From Sinonovacula constricta (Eukaryota > Mollusca > Bivalvia > Cardiida > Solecurtidae), in the NCBI GenBank assembly GCA_007844125.1, contig CM017556.1, positions 81,336,409-81,400,408 of the forward strand: a DNA stretch of 64,000 nt, written 5' to 3'. This document shows positions 53,561 to 64,000 of this stretch, piece by piece; within the stretch, counting starts at the first letter, position 1; every line of letters starts with the position of its first letter. Below the pieces are notes generated by a model. That model was not told the origin of the DNA. It saw nothing but the letters and a program-made list of their open reading frames with translations, and ran no database searches. The translations under genes were made by a program, and so were the position numbers.

Positions 53561-55865
53561 CTTTTAAATTTGTCAACATATCCGAACAAAAATACATTAC
53601 AGCTATAATTATATAGTCTTTTTTAATATACCCCTATAAACTTATCTACCAATGGGATACAAAAGCACCAACAGGTAGGGCACCGAAATGTAACAAAAAC
53701 TACCCTCGTTTTTGTCCTTGACACGAGACAAGACACGACAAGAGATTAAGTTTTTCTACCGTTTAATGTTTGAAATTTTTGAAAAGTTTAACTTTGAAAT
53801 TGTAAATTTTCTTTTTTAAATGGATGTTAAAATGCAATTATTGTTAAAGCTTGTTAAAGTGAGTTATAGGTTGAAATTTATTTATGTATTAAACCGGTTT
53901 GATAAATTCAAATTTGCAATTTGAGAATCAGGCTATACCGAAAACGATTATTCAAGAGGGATGGAGTAATAGCTTATTTTAGTACATTGTTGTTAATAAA
54001 AGTGCACGCTCTGTTTGCTTATATAATGTGTTAATGTAAATTACCGTCTACTTCATTAACCCACGGTGTCTTGGACTATCGCTGAATAAGCTACGCGAAT
54101 GCTGTTTTCACGTTTATTAATCGAGCTATTTGGACGTAATCTTCACCTCCGCCCAAGAAGAACAGACGCACGAGCGATGTTTATGGATATGTGACTGCCG
54201 TTTCTGTATAAAGGTTATTGTAGCAGTTAGCTGATCGAATGTACATATTTATAAGCACATTTTTCCATACTTTCCAGTCTGTATAAGAAAAATATATTTG
54301 TAAGAAATGTTCAATTTATCGTGACTTCTGGCTCTACCTCTTCTTTCTTTTCGGTGAGATGTAGATTTTTTCTCTCTTTTTTGTCGTTATACAATGTTTT
54401 TTAAATTTATCAATTTTTAGCTGGATCTTCATCATCAAAGCGACTAGATACTTCCGATATTACAAATGTCTATCTGCTCGACGATCATGTATGTAAGCCT
54501 TGCATTAATTAAACTTTGCTTTGTTAAATTATTTTGTAAAGTTATTTATTACAACCAATATTATTTTCTTAATATTTCGATTATGTAATGCGAGGTATTT
54601 TATTACAAACACTTCTTCTACGTATAGTTTGCATTGTATATTAGGAAACTAAAAGGGCTGCCAGCAGGTCTTGGTCTAATTTTTAAACCGAAAGTCAGAT
54701 TGATGGCTGGATGTTAAAACCTAAACAAAACTTATCACTTGTTACTTCAATGCTTTCAATGGAAAACAAAACATCCCGTGGCTAATAGCTTCAAGATTCA
54801 GATTCAAATCTTAAGAAAACAGTTGCCTTGAATTGTAAGAAACTACGTTTTAACGTTGTATAATTAGAAGATAATGTCATCTTTGACATTGTTAACCTGT
54901 TGTATTAATCTTTATCAGCCCTGTAGATATTTAAAACGAAATATCTCATTCATTATGACCTAAATTATTAAGAACATGCTGTACGTGGAAGTTATGTCAG
55001 AAAAGCACGATATGGTCATAGTTTTTTTCTATGTTTTCATTGCAAATAAGTAATGTTGTGTATGGAAAAGGGTCGATCGCGATTCAATGGCACTCGAAGG
55101 TGGAATTCCAAAAATACTTGAATCTCCATGGATTTTAAATCAAGACCGCGCCTTGAGATTAAATTTTGTGACTTGTTCATTCACAGTTTAAGTTTCTGAA
55201 GTTTTTTCGTTTGATTGATTTCATAGAAGCAAAGAATTGAATAATAATTCAAGTAGGAAATGAATTAGAAACAACTAAAATCGTATTGCCAGATAAAATC
55301 TAGTAGGGTACAATTTATGACAAACACTCTGTTTAATCTTTTATGCAACTGGAAGAATAGAATGTCAGTTATCCAGAAGGTTGTGAACCTTAAACTGAAA
55401 GTTGAATCAAATCAGCTGACATATCTTTAATAAACTATTCTAGCATTTTAATAACGTGAGCATTTAGTTGATTAGTTTAGGTTTCGATTTATTTTGTTAT
55501 CTTCATGGGAAACTTAAAAAGGCATGCATTTTTTATTACATTGCCATCGATAAAATCTATATTTGTGATAATTATGTACTTCATTCCTTCGGCTCACAGC
55601 ACAAAATAAACTTAAAGGCTATTAGTCAAGATATAAAATAGATTTTAATATAGTTTTAAATATTTATATTGGTTAAAAATTATTACGATAATTTAAATAC
55701 TAAGATACCTGAACCTGTTATAGGGATAATGGCTTGAACGTAGAAACGTAAGAACGCAATTAAATCCATAACTCAAGAAGACATCTAAAGATGCATAACC
55801 GCGGTACTGAGTTGTATCATTAAACAAAACAAGATATATACTTTTACCACTTTTAATTCCCGTTG
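53561..55865. other. Spacer and X block of unit U5
   Basis: No gene. 54590-55600 matches 46960-47950 (TGTAATG-GAGG, GGTCTTG, GAAGTTATGTCAGAAAAGCA, CTCTGTTTAATCTTT). 53561-54580 shows nothing recognisable. Confidence 0.6.
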
Positions 55866-56150
55866 CAGGTTCTTGCTTTAAGTTGTCTCACTTTGATAGA
55901 ATATTGTTTACACTGTTTGCTAGAAAAACCTTCAGGAGGCGTGAGGTTGGAGCGCTCCACAAACCAGGTCTTGGTACCTCAAGTGTCCTTTTGTTGACTG
56001 ACCGTTCGGCTGTAACTGCCGGTTTGCCAATTTGTATGTTATGTCTTTTCTGTGTTTTTGCCACTTTTACCTTTAACCCTTTTGACTTTTTTAGAGGTGT
56101 TCAGATTTAAATATATGTGGTAAATTCTATAACCCTTTTTTATTTTCCTA
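55866..56150 (+). repeat. Repeat R5, uninterrupted copy
   Basis: The reference copy for the family. It follows an X block, exactly as the R5 at 38110 follows the X block of U2, so these two may be ancestral members of the tandem unit and not independent insertions. Confidence 0.7.
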
Positions 56151-57264
56151 TTAAAGTGAAAACCTTGATTATCGGTCTTAGCGAAACAATTTTACCACCT
56201 TTAGCATTTTTAAGGGAATATCATAGAAACATTTATTGTGAATAAACAAACTTGCATAAAGTGGTTTAAAAGATTGACTGAAACCTTTTCAACATTGCAG
56301 GATTAGCAAGTAGTAGCCAGTACCCATTTGGAGGACATGATACTTTAATAACAGAGTTGAATATTGTAGTCCTTATCTAACATTTGTTGTCGTTCCGTTG
56401 TCAGTATCTCGTATTCGATATGTATTTCAAATTGTCATTAGACATCATTACCATTGAAATAAAAACACTGTTTATTCAAATTTAAATTTGTTTTAAATCT
56501 TCGAGAATGGTAAGAGCATTCATCCATTTTAGTAAACGCATGAATCATATACGACGATTTGTTTAATCCAATTAAAATGAAAGCTCATAAAAGTTTTTGA
56601 AACTCTACGTCCTATCGACATACTTATGATATATATTTTAAAAGGAAATCAAGCCCTGGGTTTGATTATTGAATTTGGTAAAATCCTGCACGATTTCTAA
56701 TGAAAACAGTTGTTATTAAAATAATTTCATCCTTTAAATTTCAAAGGAAACAAATGACAAGTAATAAAATAGTTCGTAATACAGCTTAATTTTGAAATAA
56801 ATTTAATTACAATGGATGCGCGTTGCTGATTTAACGTAACAAATGTTTAAATGTGTATTTCTATGAAAATAAATTTTCACACTACAACTCATAATTAGCG
56901 TCATTTACTTTAACTTATCTTAGTTGTGATAGGTTGATAAAAGTGATAATTATTTCCGCGTGTTTTCGCACTGATAAATTGGAATGAATATTGCACTTAA
57001 AAATCAGCCTATCTACGTATTTAACTGAAATCAAAGCTGAATTGATAATGCAATTGAATATTTCTAAACGAATAAAATTAAACATGAGACAGCCGTCTAC
57101 AGTTATACGATACTTTTAATAGATATTTAAAGTTACACAGAAAAACTGAAATAATTTAGAAAAGGAAAGGGACAAAAGAAGAAGAAAGAGAATTTTTTTG
57201 ATTGAGACAGAGATAAGATGTATATAATAGAGAAAGAGAGGGAAAAATGAATAGAAATGTAGGA
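56151..57264. other. Block V of unit U5
   Basis: Aligned with 43690-44500 and 48600-49500. TTGCAG|GATTAGCAAGTAGTAG at 56301 looks like an acceptor followed by an open stretch, but the same position is not open with a splice site in the other copies. Confidence 0.6.
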
Positions 57265-57265
57265 A

Positions 57266-57310
57266 TGAAAAGAACCGATGAAAACAGACGTAATGTGAAT
57301 ATATATATAT

Positions 57311-57362
<52 letters not shown>

Positions 57363-57369
57363 CGTAATG

Positions 57370-57453
<84 letters not shown>

Positions 57454-57489
57454 CATTACGTCTGTTTTCATCGGTTCTTTTCATATATA
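57266..57489. repeat. (TA)n arrays enclosed by a perfect inverted repeat
   Basis: The arm TGAAAAGAACCGATGAAAAC plus CAGACGTAATGTGAATATAT (from 57266) is repeated exactly in reverse at 57449-57489. Between them are two TA tracts (57299-57357 and 57374-57450) separated by another direct copy of CAGACGTAATGTGAA at 57359-57373. The whole 220 bp can fold into one hairpin. Confidence 0.93.
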
Positions 57490-58295
57490 TATATAATCCT
57501 AAGTGACATGTGTGTCCTTTTGGTTTGATATGTTGCTCCAAGTCTAAGTCTAGTCTTACGCTGGATGTAAAAATTCTCTTTCCACTTATGTACTTTGAAC
57601 TGGCTAAATTTATAGGTTAATCTTGAATTGCTTTAATTTTCTATCATTTGACTACTCTGCACCAAAGCCAAAAGTAAAGAATAAAAAGGTATAATGAATA
57701 AATATTAGATTTACGTTCTATAATTGGTTAATAATTCTTTTAGCAATTATACTTTTATAAGAGAGAAATTAGGTTAAAATGGGATCCAATGGATAAAACA
57801 CTGGGTCAAGAGAGATATGCTAGGAAAAGCCTTGATTTTAGATGTATTACCACTAATTTCGTACTTGAATATGCCTATGTCATAGTAATACTATGCTATA
57901 GAAACAAATGTTCAAGGATCAGAGAGCAAATGTGTATTACAATCAGATTGTTTGCATCTAAATTCTTGTTTTGATTATCAGAAAAAGGTAAATAATATAT
58001 CTATAATATATATGATTTCGACTTATATACTAACTTGTGCTTTCGAAAAATCACGTTTGCTATTATCGCGCATATCACCACGACTCGGCCTTCCTTACAA
58101 GTTAGTAATTAGGCTTAAATCCGATTTAGTTTCCAGCCAAAGAAAGTACTTTCATAACAAAGCAGCTTACTGAATCCATCGTTATTTACCTTCCTTATTA
58201 ATCAGCTCAAACCTGTAATACTTAGCTGATATATTTTGCTAGTGAATTCAGGTTATTCGTGTATCTGGTCTTTATACCAATATTGCTAAAACTAG
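57490..58295. other. Unit U5 backbone
   Basis: 57690-57930 matches 44960-45150 and 50710-50960 (AATTGGTTAATAATT-TTTTAGCAAT, ACTTGAATATGCCTAT). No gene. Confidence 0.6.
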
Positions 58296-58545
58296 GCCTT
58301 ATATTCACGAACCATTCTTAAGTACGAAAAGCTAAAGTCATGGATTTCAATTTACAATATCTTCATTAAGTATTTACCTACATGTCCGTCTTTTTTGCAT
58401 GACACTTAAACTTTGCTACTTTTAGCTTAAAATCGCGCTGAAACTTCATACATAAGTTATTTTTATTGGTATAAAAATTGTGACTTGGGCTGAAGTTATG
58501 ACTTTGGCTTATGTTGTTGTTGAATACAGGCTTAGGGGTCGTGAC
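58296..58545 (-). mobile_element. MITE-like dispersed repeat, copy 2
   Basis: Inverted match of 7838-8085: CATGGATTTCAATTTACAAT, TTGCATGACACTTAAA, TTTAGCTTAAAAT, AAAATTGTGACTTGGG. The ends TATTCACGAACCATTCTTAA and, read in reverse, TATTCAACAACAACATAAGC are imperfect inverted repeats. Confidence 0.65.
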
Positions 58546-61336
58546 GTGCTGTTCAATGACATATGCTTCTGAGAATCATCGTAAATGCCAACATAATTCC
58601 CCTTCATTCCCCATGAGTGTATAAAAAGCATAAGTATACGTTTTAACTCCGTAGTAAATATTACTTATTAGGCAGCAAAATTTCCTTTACTTAAATGTTT
58701 CTGAATGCACCGAATATATGTGCTGATATTATTTTTCTAATTTACAAATTCCTTTCTATAATGTGCATTCATTGATGCTAAAAATAAGATATGTTCACGC
58801 GGTAACTAAACATCTGAAAACATATATGAATTAAACAATTGGAAAATGAACAAAATAATGAAATATAACATTCAACATATATCCAGAAATTTTAAATTGT
58901 TAGTTAAAATCCGAATGGAATACTGAGGAAAAAATTAATGTGCAGTTGATTGTTATTTTACGTTTGATAAAACTTCGACTAGTTGGCGTTATGCATTTGT
59001 GAACTGGCATCATACTTTTTACACTTTATAACTTGACAAGTGAAATTCATTTTCGCAAATGAATGTTTGGCGAATCACACTGTCATTTTAATGCTAGTTT
59101 ACTTAAATAATTCTAAATATTTCTGGATCGTAAAACAACGGTTTGTTTTTGTTTGTCAATATTATCTTAATAATAATGGAAAAGGATAAACAGTGACAAT
59201 TCCTCATTCGAAAGAAAGTTGCAAAACATAACTACGCTTTTAGCGAAATTGCAGACCTGGCATTGGAAGTACAATTTTTTAATGATTCTAAGGTATAGAA
59301 CTGCAACAAAATTGTCAATATTTCAATACACGGTTTCAATTTTCTTATCGTCTTTGTCGTTCTTACAAGTACACTTGAAATGATAACCAACTTAACGGAC
59401 ATAAGAAATCCATTGACAATCTCAGTTAATTTACTGGTATCTAAAGACTTGTCTAATAATGATAAACAAGTTAGCGATGGCAGGTACATTTCTTTTTCAG
59501 TTATCTAATTGTTCTTTTGAATGAAATATCTATCACGTACGAAAAGTTATCTCTTAAATTTAAAGTAGGGATATTTATTAAATACAATTTCGTTACTTTT
59601 AAAAAAAGATTTTGGACGACATCATTATCGAAAATTAAAGGGAAACTAGGGAAGTTTGACACACTAAATAATGGTAGAAATGGACAAATAAAAACTTTAC
59701 AAGATCATTCACATAATTGTTTATTTAAATATCGTATTATGCAAAAACATTTACGAGGCTTCGAACCTATGTTATCGCCCTTAATTATGTCTATTTTGTA
59801 GTTAATAAGTAACTTTGAAGAAAGGCAACAACAATGGAATGCATTTTCATTAAATTCTATTTAAGGTTAGTGACATTTCAAGAGCATTATATATGTCAGG
59901 TTATGCCAGGCTAATTTGGCTATCATATCTCAAACAATACAGACATCTTTAAATCTACATTCCTTTGCAAACGACAAACAAAAGTATTAAATATGGCAGC
60001 ACAATTGTTTCATTGTTTTTGCATATAGAGCATAACATAAACACACATGAATAAGTTACAAAAATCAGTTACTACAGACAGTGAATGTCGAGACACTCCA
60101 AAATAGTAAATATCTTAAAATATGTGCGGAGTTGATAAGGTTTAAAGTATTCAGTGTGTTTTGTCGCTGTGTCATATATTTACCATTTTTTGATTAAACA
60201 TGATCGTTTTAGAGAGTAAGCTTGGATGAACAAATACGTCAAAAGATTATACATTTTCCGATAATAATAAAACATAACATATACCACTAACTCACTTTAG
60301 TAATGATACAAACACGTGCACATGTATTATTGTGTATGAAATAAACAGTGTTGATCGTGTTGTAACAAAATTAGATGTACATTTTAAAAGATTGTTGCAT
60401 ATTTCATATAGTTTGTGGTCATTGAGCATAGATACATAATATGTATATGTCACTTTCTCTTTCTCCCTTTCTGTCATTCTCACAACATTAATTGTTTCTT
60501 TTAATTGCTTCTGTTCAATGTATTGCTAAATATGACATTTAACAACGTGTTGTTTAAAACTACTGTTTAACATGATCTTTGCTTTTAGTTTAAATCTTGC
60601 AGTTGCTACCCACCCTCAACCCAACCCCATCTATTCTATTTACATATAAGTTCCATATACTGATTTTGTACATCATTTGTTAAAAAATGTAGTCTACATT
60701 GGTTGGGCGGGCAGACTTTTGCGCGCAGTGCTTGTATTGGTTATTGGTTAATTAATGCGTTTCTATTTTAGATGAGCATATTGATACAGTACGCAATTTC
60801 TACCTATGCCGATGGCTGTGGTATTATGCTGGTCTTGCCTCACATCAGCAGCAGTTAGTGAGCAAAAATAAAGTTAGAAAACTCACCCAGGATGCTTTGT
60901 TCAACTGGTAGAATTTTCGATCAGATTCAACGAAATTTATTTATTGCAATACATAAAATACACGACGCGAATTAGATCGGGAAAATGATTGTAACATACA
61001 TAAATATAATCATTTAATGCATCACAAATGCTTGGTGTTTCTCATCTACTAATTAATTTTACATTTTGAACGGATGTTTCTTTATAAACATTGAAACAAT
61101 CACTTTGAATTCTAGTCGTGTCTTAATTTTCAGCCATATAATTATATTATTAGGTTACGTAGACAATTTATAAAAGTGACAAGGTGGGAAAGCTTACTCT
61201 AGTTTGATACAATAATATCTATTATATACTGTGTTATGCATTTCCACAACTATGGAATCCTAAAATAATTTTTGTCGTTAACAACAACCTGAATCCATGA
61301 TGCTAATTTATTCAGATTTTAATAGATCTAAGTCGA
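58546..61336. other. End of unit U5 and spacer
   Basis: 58940-60290 aligns with 45420-46460 of U3 (GGCATCATAC-TTTTACA-CTTTATA, ACTATTGTAGTTTGACAC-type and TTTTGTCGCTGTG-type words). No gene. 60600-61336 shows nothing recognised. Confidence 0.55.
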
Positions 61337-61545
61337 AGAGGCGCCAGTGGCCGAGCCACTGATTCCTTAGTCCTTCATCGCGTGGCTTCGAGTCCCGGTC
61401 GTGGCGAGAACTTTCATGTGGGGAGGTTTTCCAGCAAACCTGCGGTGTGTCGGTGGTTTTACCCAGGCATAAGTCATCAGTCTGAGGTCTTCCGTCACCA
61501 ATAATTAGATGGAAGTCGCTATAATTGTGTCCATGTCATGTAACA
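61337..61545 (+). mobile_element. tRNA-derived SINE (family B)
   Basis: tRNA-like head GGCGCCAGTGGCCGAGCCAC (A-box type GTGGCCGAG, as in Ser/Leu tRNAs) and B box GGCTTCGAGTCCC. The body is GGGGAGGTTTTCCAGCAAAC, CCAGGCATAAGTCATCAGTC, GTCACCAATAATTAGATGG, and the tail is GTAACAAAAAGTAAATAAC. It is better preserved than the related copies in the CEP290 introns and at the window end. Confidence 0.85.
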
Positions 61546-61555
61546 AAAAGTAAAT

Positions 61556-61617
61556 AACAACACACACACAAACACGCGCGCGCGCACGCACGCACGCATA
61601 CACACACCCGCAGACAC
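61556..61617. repeat. CA/CG-rich alternating tract after the SINE
   Basis: CACACACA, CGCGCGCGCG and CACGCACGCA words in a row, a purine-pyrimidine alternation that favours Z-DNA. Probably grown from the SINE tail. Confidence 0.85.
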
Positions 61618-63538
61618 TTTATAGTCGAACACAATAATATCGCTAACTACTACGACAGTGTGTTGGTTGAACGATACTTATAAACATATTTTATGGTTAT
61701 CCACTTTGAAAGTGTTCATTTGTTTCCTGACACACATGTTTGCTTGTTTTTATAGGCATATCAGGTGTGATATGGAACCAATATATAACAATGTGGTCAG
61801 TTTACTGCTGAAATAGCACATAACCGTTACAACACGATAGATACTTTAAGCTGTGAAGTTACCCCATAGAAATTTCCAAAGCCAATTATAAATATATGAA
61901 TCACGACAAAGAACGAGAACCAATTGATAATGAGAAGCATATTCTGCACAATGATGCATGCACGAAAACAATCTAAACTCATGTATTTATTATAAGAACA
62001 TAGCGATTCCAATTATGGAAGAGGACCATAGCAAGTTTTACAATGTCAGTGCGAGGGATGCTAAATAAGTTTGTCGAAGTAAGTACCACTTGCTTAAATC
62101 TATATCTTTAATTTTTCATTTTGTCTTAAATGATTTATTTATGTTCTAGTTGCGTATAAACATATATGTTTTATAACTGAGGCACGGCTATCAGCATAAA
62201 TCTTGAAAATATATAGGCGTAAACTTATTTAAATATGCTTTAGGTATCATGTTGTGGCGATAACGGAAAGATCAGCATACCCCAGTTGTTCAAGCATGTT
62301 TTCAATCCAAAGTGCTCATTGAATTTATATGCATATGTAAAAATAATATTGATACGTTGTGTAAAGACCAAGGCAGAAGTTGCATTTAAAAATCTGGTAG
62401 ATAAACACACTTATTTTAATAGCTAAACAAAATAGCGAATGCGTACAGAAACATGCAGGTAAAATACTGATGCAAGCGAACCCACACGTGAGGTATCCAG
62501 AAAAAAACAACATCCGATACTTTGATTGTAATAATAATTATGACAAAAAACAACAATTCTCGCCGATACGTATGCTTAGCTTTGAGTAAATCTTGACTAA
62601 TACACACTGTATGCGGAGGCTGCGGCAGCTTCTACTGTAGCCTATGTTTACCATTAATCCGAGAATACATATCAACTAATGACTGCGATTCCTTTCTAAA
62701 TCGTTGTGTGAACTGAAAACGAATGGCAGTCGTCAATACATCTTTTTTATTTCGGTGCTGATTATAAGAAGAATACATTGCTGTATTTGTAGAAAGATTT
62801 AGTTGAGTAATGTTGAACTGATAGATTAATAAGCACACTTTTTGTTCTGTTTAGTTTAAGTATTAAGGAAGACATTGTGAACCGTTAATGAATATACATT
62901 TGCGAAAATATATATCTGTAGTATTTGTCAGAATGGTGTACACTGGTGAAATGGAAATTGTCCCTTCTTAGTTAATATCCGAGGTATTCCAAACAGTAGG
63001 TAGGTACTTTGAGGTTGGAATTCTTTGACTTTATAAACTGTTCTTTTTGTAGATATTGCAATTACAAACAGTGAAATTTCTTACTTTGGCATCAGTATAA
63101 TTTTAAAAGCCATTTAAATACTGATAGAGATTTGTTATTTAAAACAGAAAATGGAAGTGTTTGTTGATAATGGTAAACATGGGTTTTCACAAAAAAGCAG
63201 AAAAGTCAACATACACTCCAAAGAGCACAAAATTAAAAGCAGAGTAAAATAAATGAAAGGACCTACTTGAATTTTCGGATTATTCAGGGAAGATAAATCA
63301 TTAAAATCTCTTATTTGATTGATTTTATTGGCTAAAAGCATTTGGAAGAATGTTTAAGCTAAGTTATTTAATATTGTAATTTACTCTTACAATACAATTT
63401 ACACTTTCGCAAATACATGTATTATAGATTCATTTTAACCAGCCCTCTTCGGGATATTTGATAAAACATCGCATGTTAAAACAAATGAATTAGATTTCGG
63501 TTATTGTTCAATTCTTGTTATGCAAATTGATTTGGAAG
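61618..63538. other. Upstream spacer of the third PAN-type gene
   Basis: AT-rich, no gene recognised, and no clear similarity to the sequence upstream of 13400 by eye. Confidence 0.45.
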
Positions 63539-63842
63539 ATGACTTTCTCTTTTAGTTCAAAAATGTTTTTTATGGTAATAATTATGAAAATTGTGCCAGC
63601 AGCCAGTGTGCAAAATCTTTACATTGTCATGGAAAATGTAAGATTTTCAACTACTTTCAAAACGATATCAACGTCAGGAGGAGTTGAATGCGCCATCACA
63701 TGCTATCAACGCGAAGAATGCATGTCCGTGAATTTTTTCAATACTACAGGAACTTGTGAACACAGTCGCTTAATTCCTGGGTTATCAGCAGAGCAACCTC
63801 AGACATCACCGGGATGGCAAATAATTTTCGACGAACTAAAAA
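63539..63842 (+). CDS. Exon 1 of a third PAN-type paralogue (3' partial gene)
   Basis: ATG at 63539 opens a hydrophobic signal peptide (MFFMVIIMKIVPAAS), then a PAN/Apple-like module of the same size as in the intact gene at 13400: CAITCYQREECMSVNFF, TGTCE, LIPGLS, SPGWQ. 101 codons plus one base lead to the donor AA|GTGAGT at 63843, the same phase 1 exit as the other gene. By eye about half the residues of the module are shared, so this is a clearly diverged paralogue in the same orientation. Its FTP exons, if kept, lie beyond the window. No lesion is visible. Confidence 0.8.
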
Positions 63843-63937
63843 GTGAGTACCTTTTAGCGCCAATAAAAATAAAAAAAAATTAAAAGAAAACTTACCTTTT
63901 TATAAAAAAACCGGTACTACCGGTCAGGTGAGATTTT

Positions 63938-64000
63938 TTTAATATAGGAAAGTCTTCCAAGTGACCGGCGGTGCGCCTGTGCTTCTATCTAGGATTGTAC
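63938..64000 (+). mobile_element. SINE family B fragment at the window edge
   Basis: GGAAAGTCTTCCAAGTGACC then GGCGGTGCGCCTGTGCTTCT parallels GGGAGGTTTTCCAGCAAACC then TGCGGTGTGTCGGTGGTTTT of the SINE at 61337. It lies in the first intron of the paralogue. Confidence 0.5.

Noticed and set aside
56300..56400. Exon-like stretch after TTGCAG in block V
   Set aside because: Copies at 43700 and 48640 lack the acceptor or open frame in the same register; could still be a relic exon.
59517..59801. 94-codon plus-strand frame
   Set aside because: The paralogous stretch of U3 (about 45950-46100) is not open, so the frame is not conserved.

Overview
This window is AT-rich animal nuclear DNA. The genes have GT-AG introns, a ciliary gene (CEP290) is present, and tRNA-derived SINEs, a Penelope-like relic, a LINE relic and Tigger-type and DDE_4-type transposon relics are scattered through it. 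The F-type lectin (FTP) domain and the style of the repeats suggest a mollusc, most likely a bivalve. The species cannot be named from sequence alone, and most of the window is non-coding.

Layout. (1) 1-4,259 (+): the last five visible coding exons of CEP290, with a duplicated SINE-bearing segment in two introns. (2) 4,260-13,399: gene desert with a (TA)n tract, a TIR-element copy, a full-length tRNA-derived SINE, a perfect-looking hairpin and a 430 bp TG-rich array. (3) 13,400-17,292 (+): an intact three-exon gene for a small secreted protein with a signal peptide, a PAN/Apple-like module and an FTP (fucolectin-type) domain. (4) 17,293-27,750: the rest of its repeat unit (U1), invaded by a nest of DNA transposons: a SWIM zinc-finger relic, a Tigger element and a DDE_4/ISL2EU-like transposase relic. 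(5) 27,790-42,850: a second unit (U2). It begins inside exon 1 and carries a dead copy of the gene, a TA-flanked TIR element, a solo LTR and a Penelope-like fragment. (6) 43,000-60,500: three further diverged tandem units (U3-U5) that share non-coding blocks but show no recognisable lectin exons. (7) 63,539 to the window end: exon 1 of a third, apparently intact PAN-type paralogue running off the edge.

The main story is a PAN-FTP lectin-like gene family growing by tandem segmental duplication: one intact gene, one copy broken at birth by its duplication breakpoint, several gene-less backbone units, and another intact first exon. Proteins with FTP domains bind glycans, often fucose, and are widely expanded in bivalves, where recognition of microbes is a common proposal. 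The function of this gene is inferred from domains only. All alignments were made by eye.
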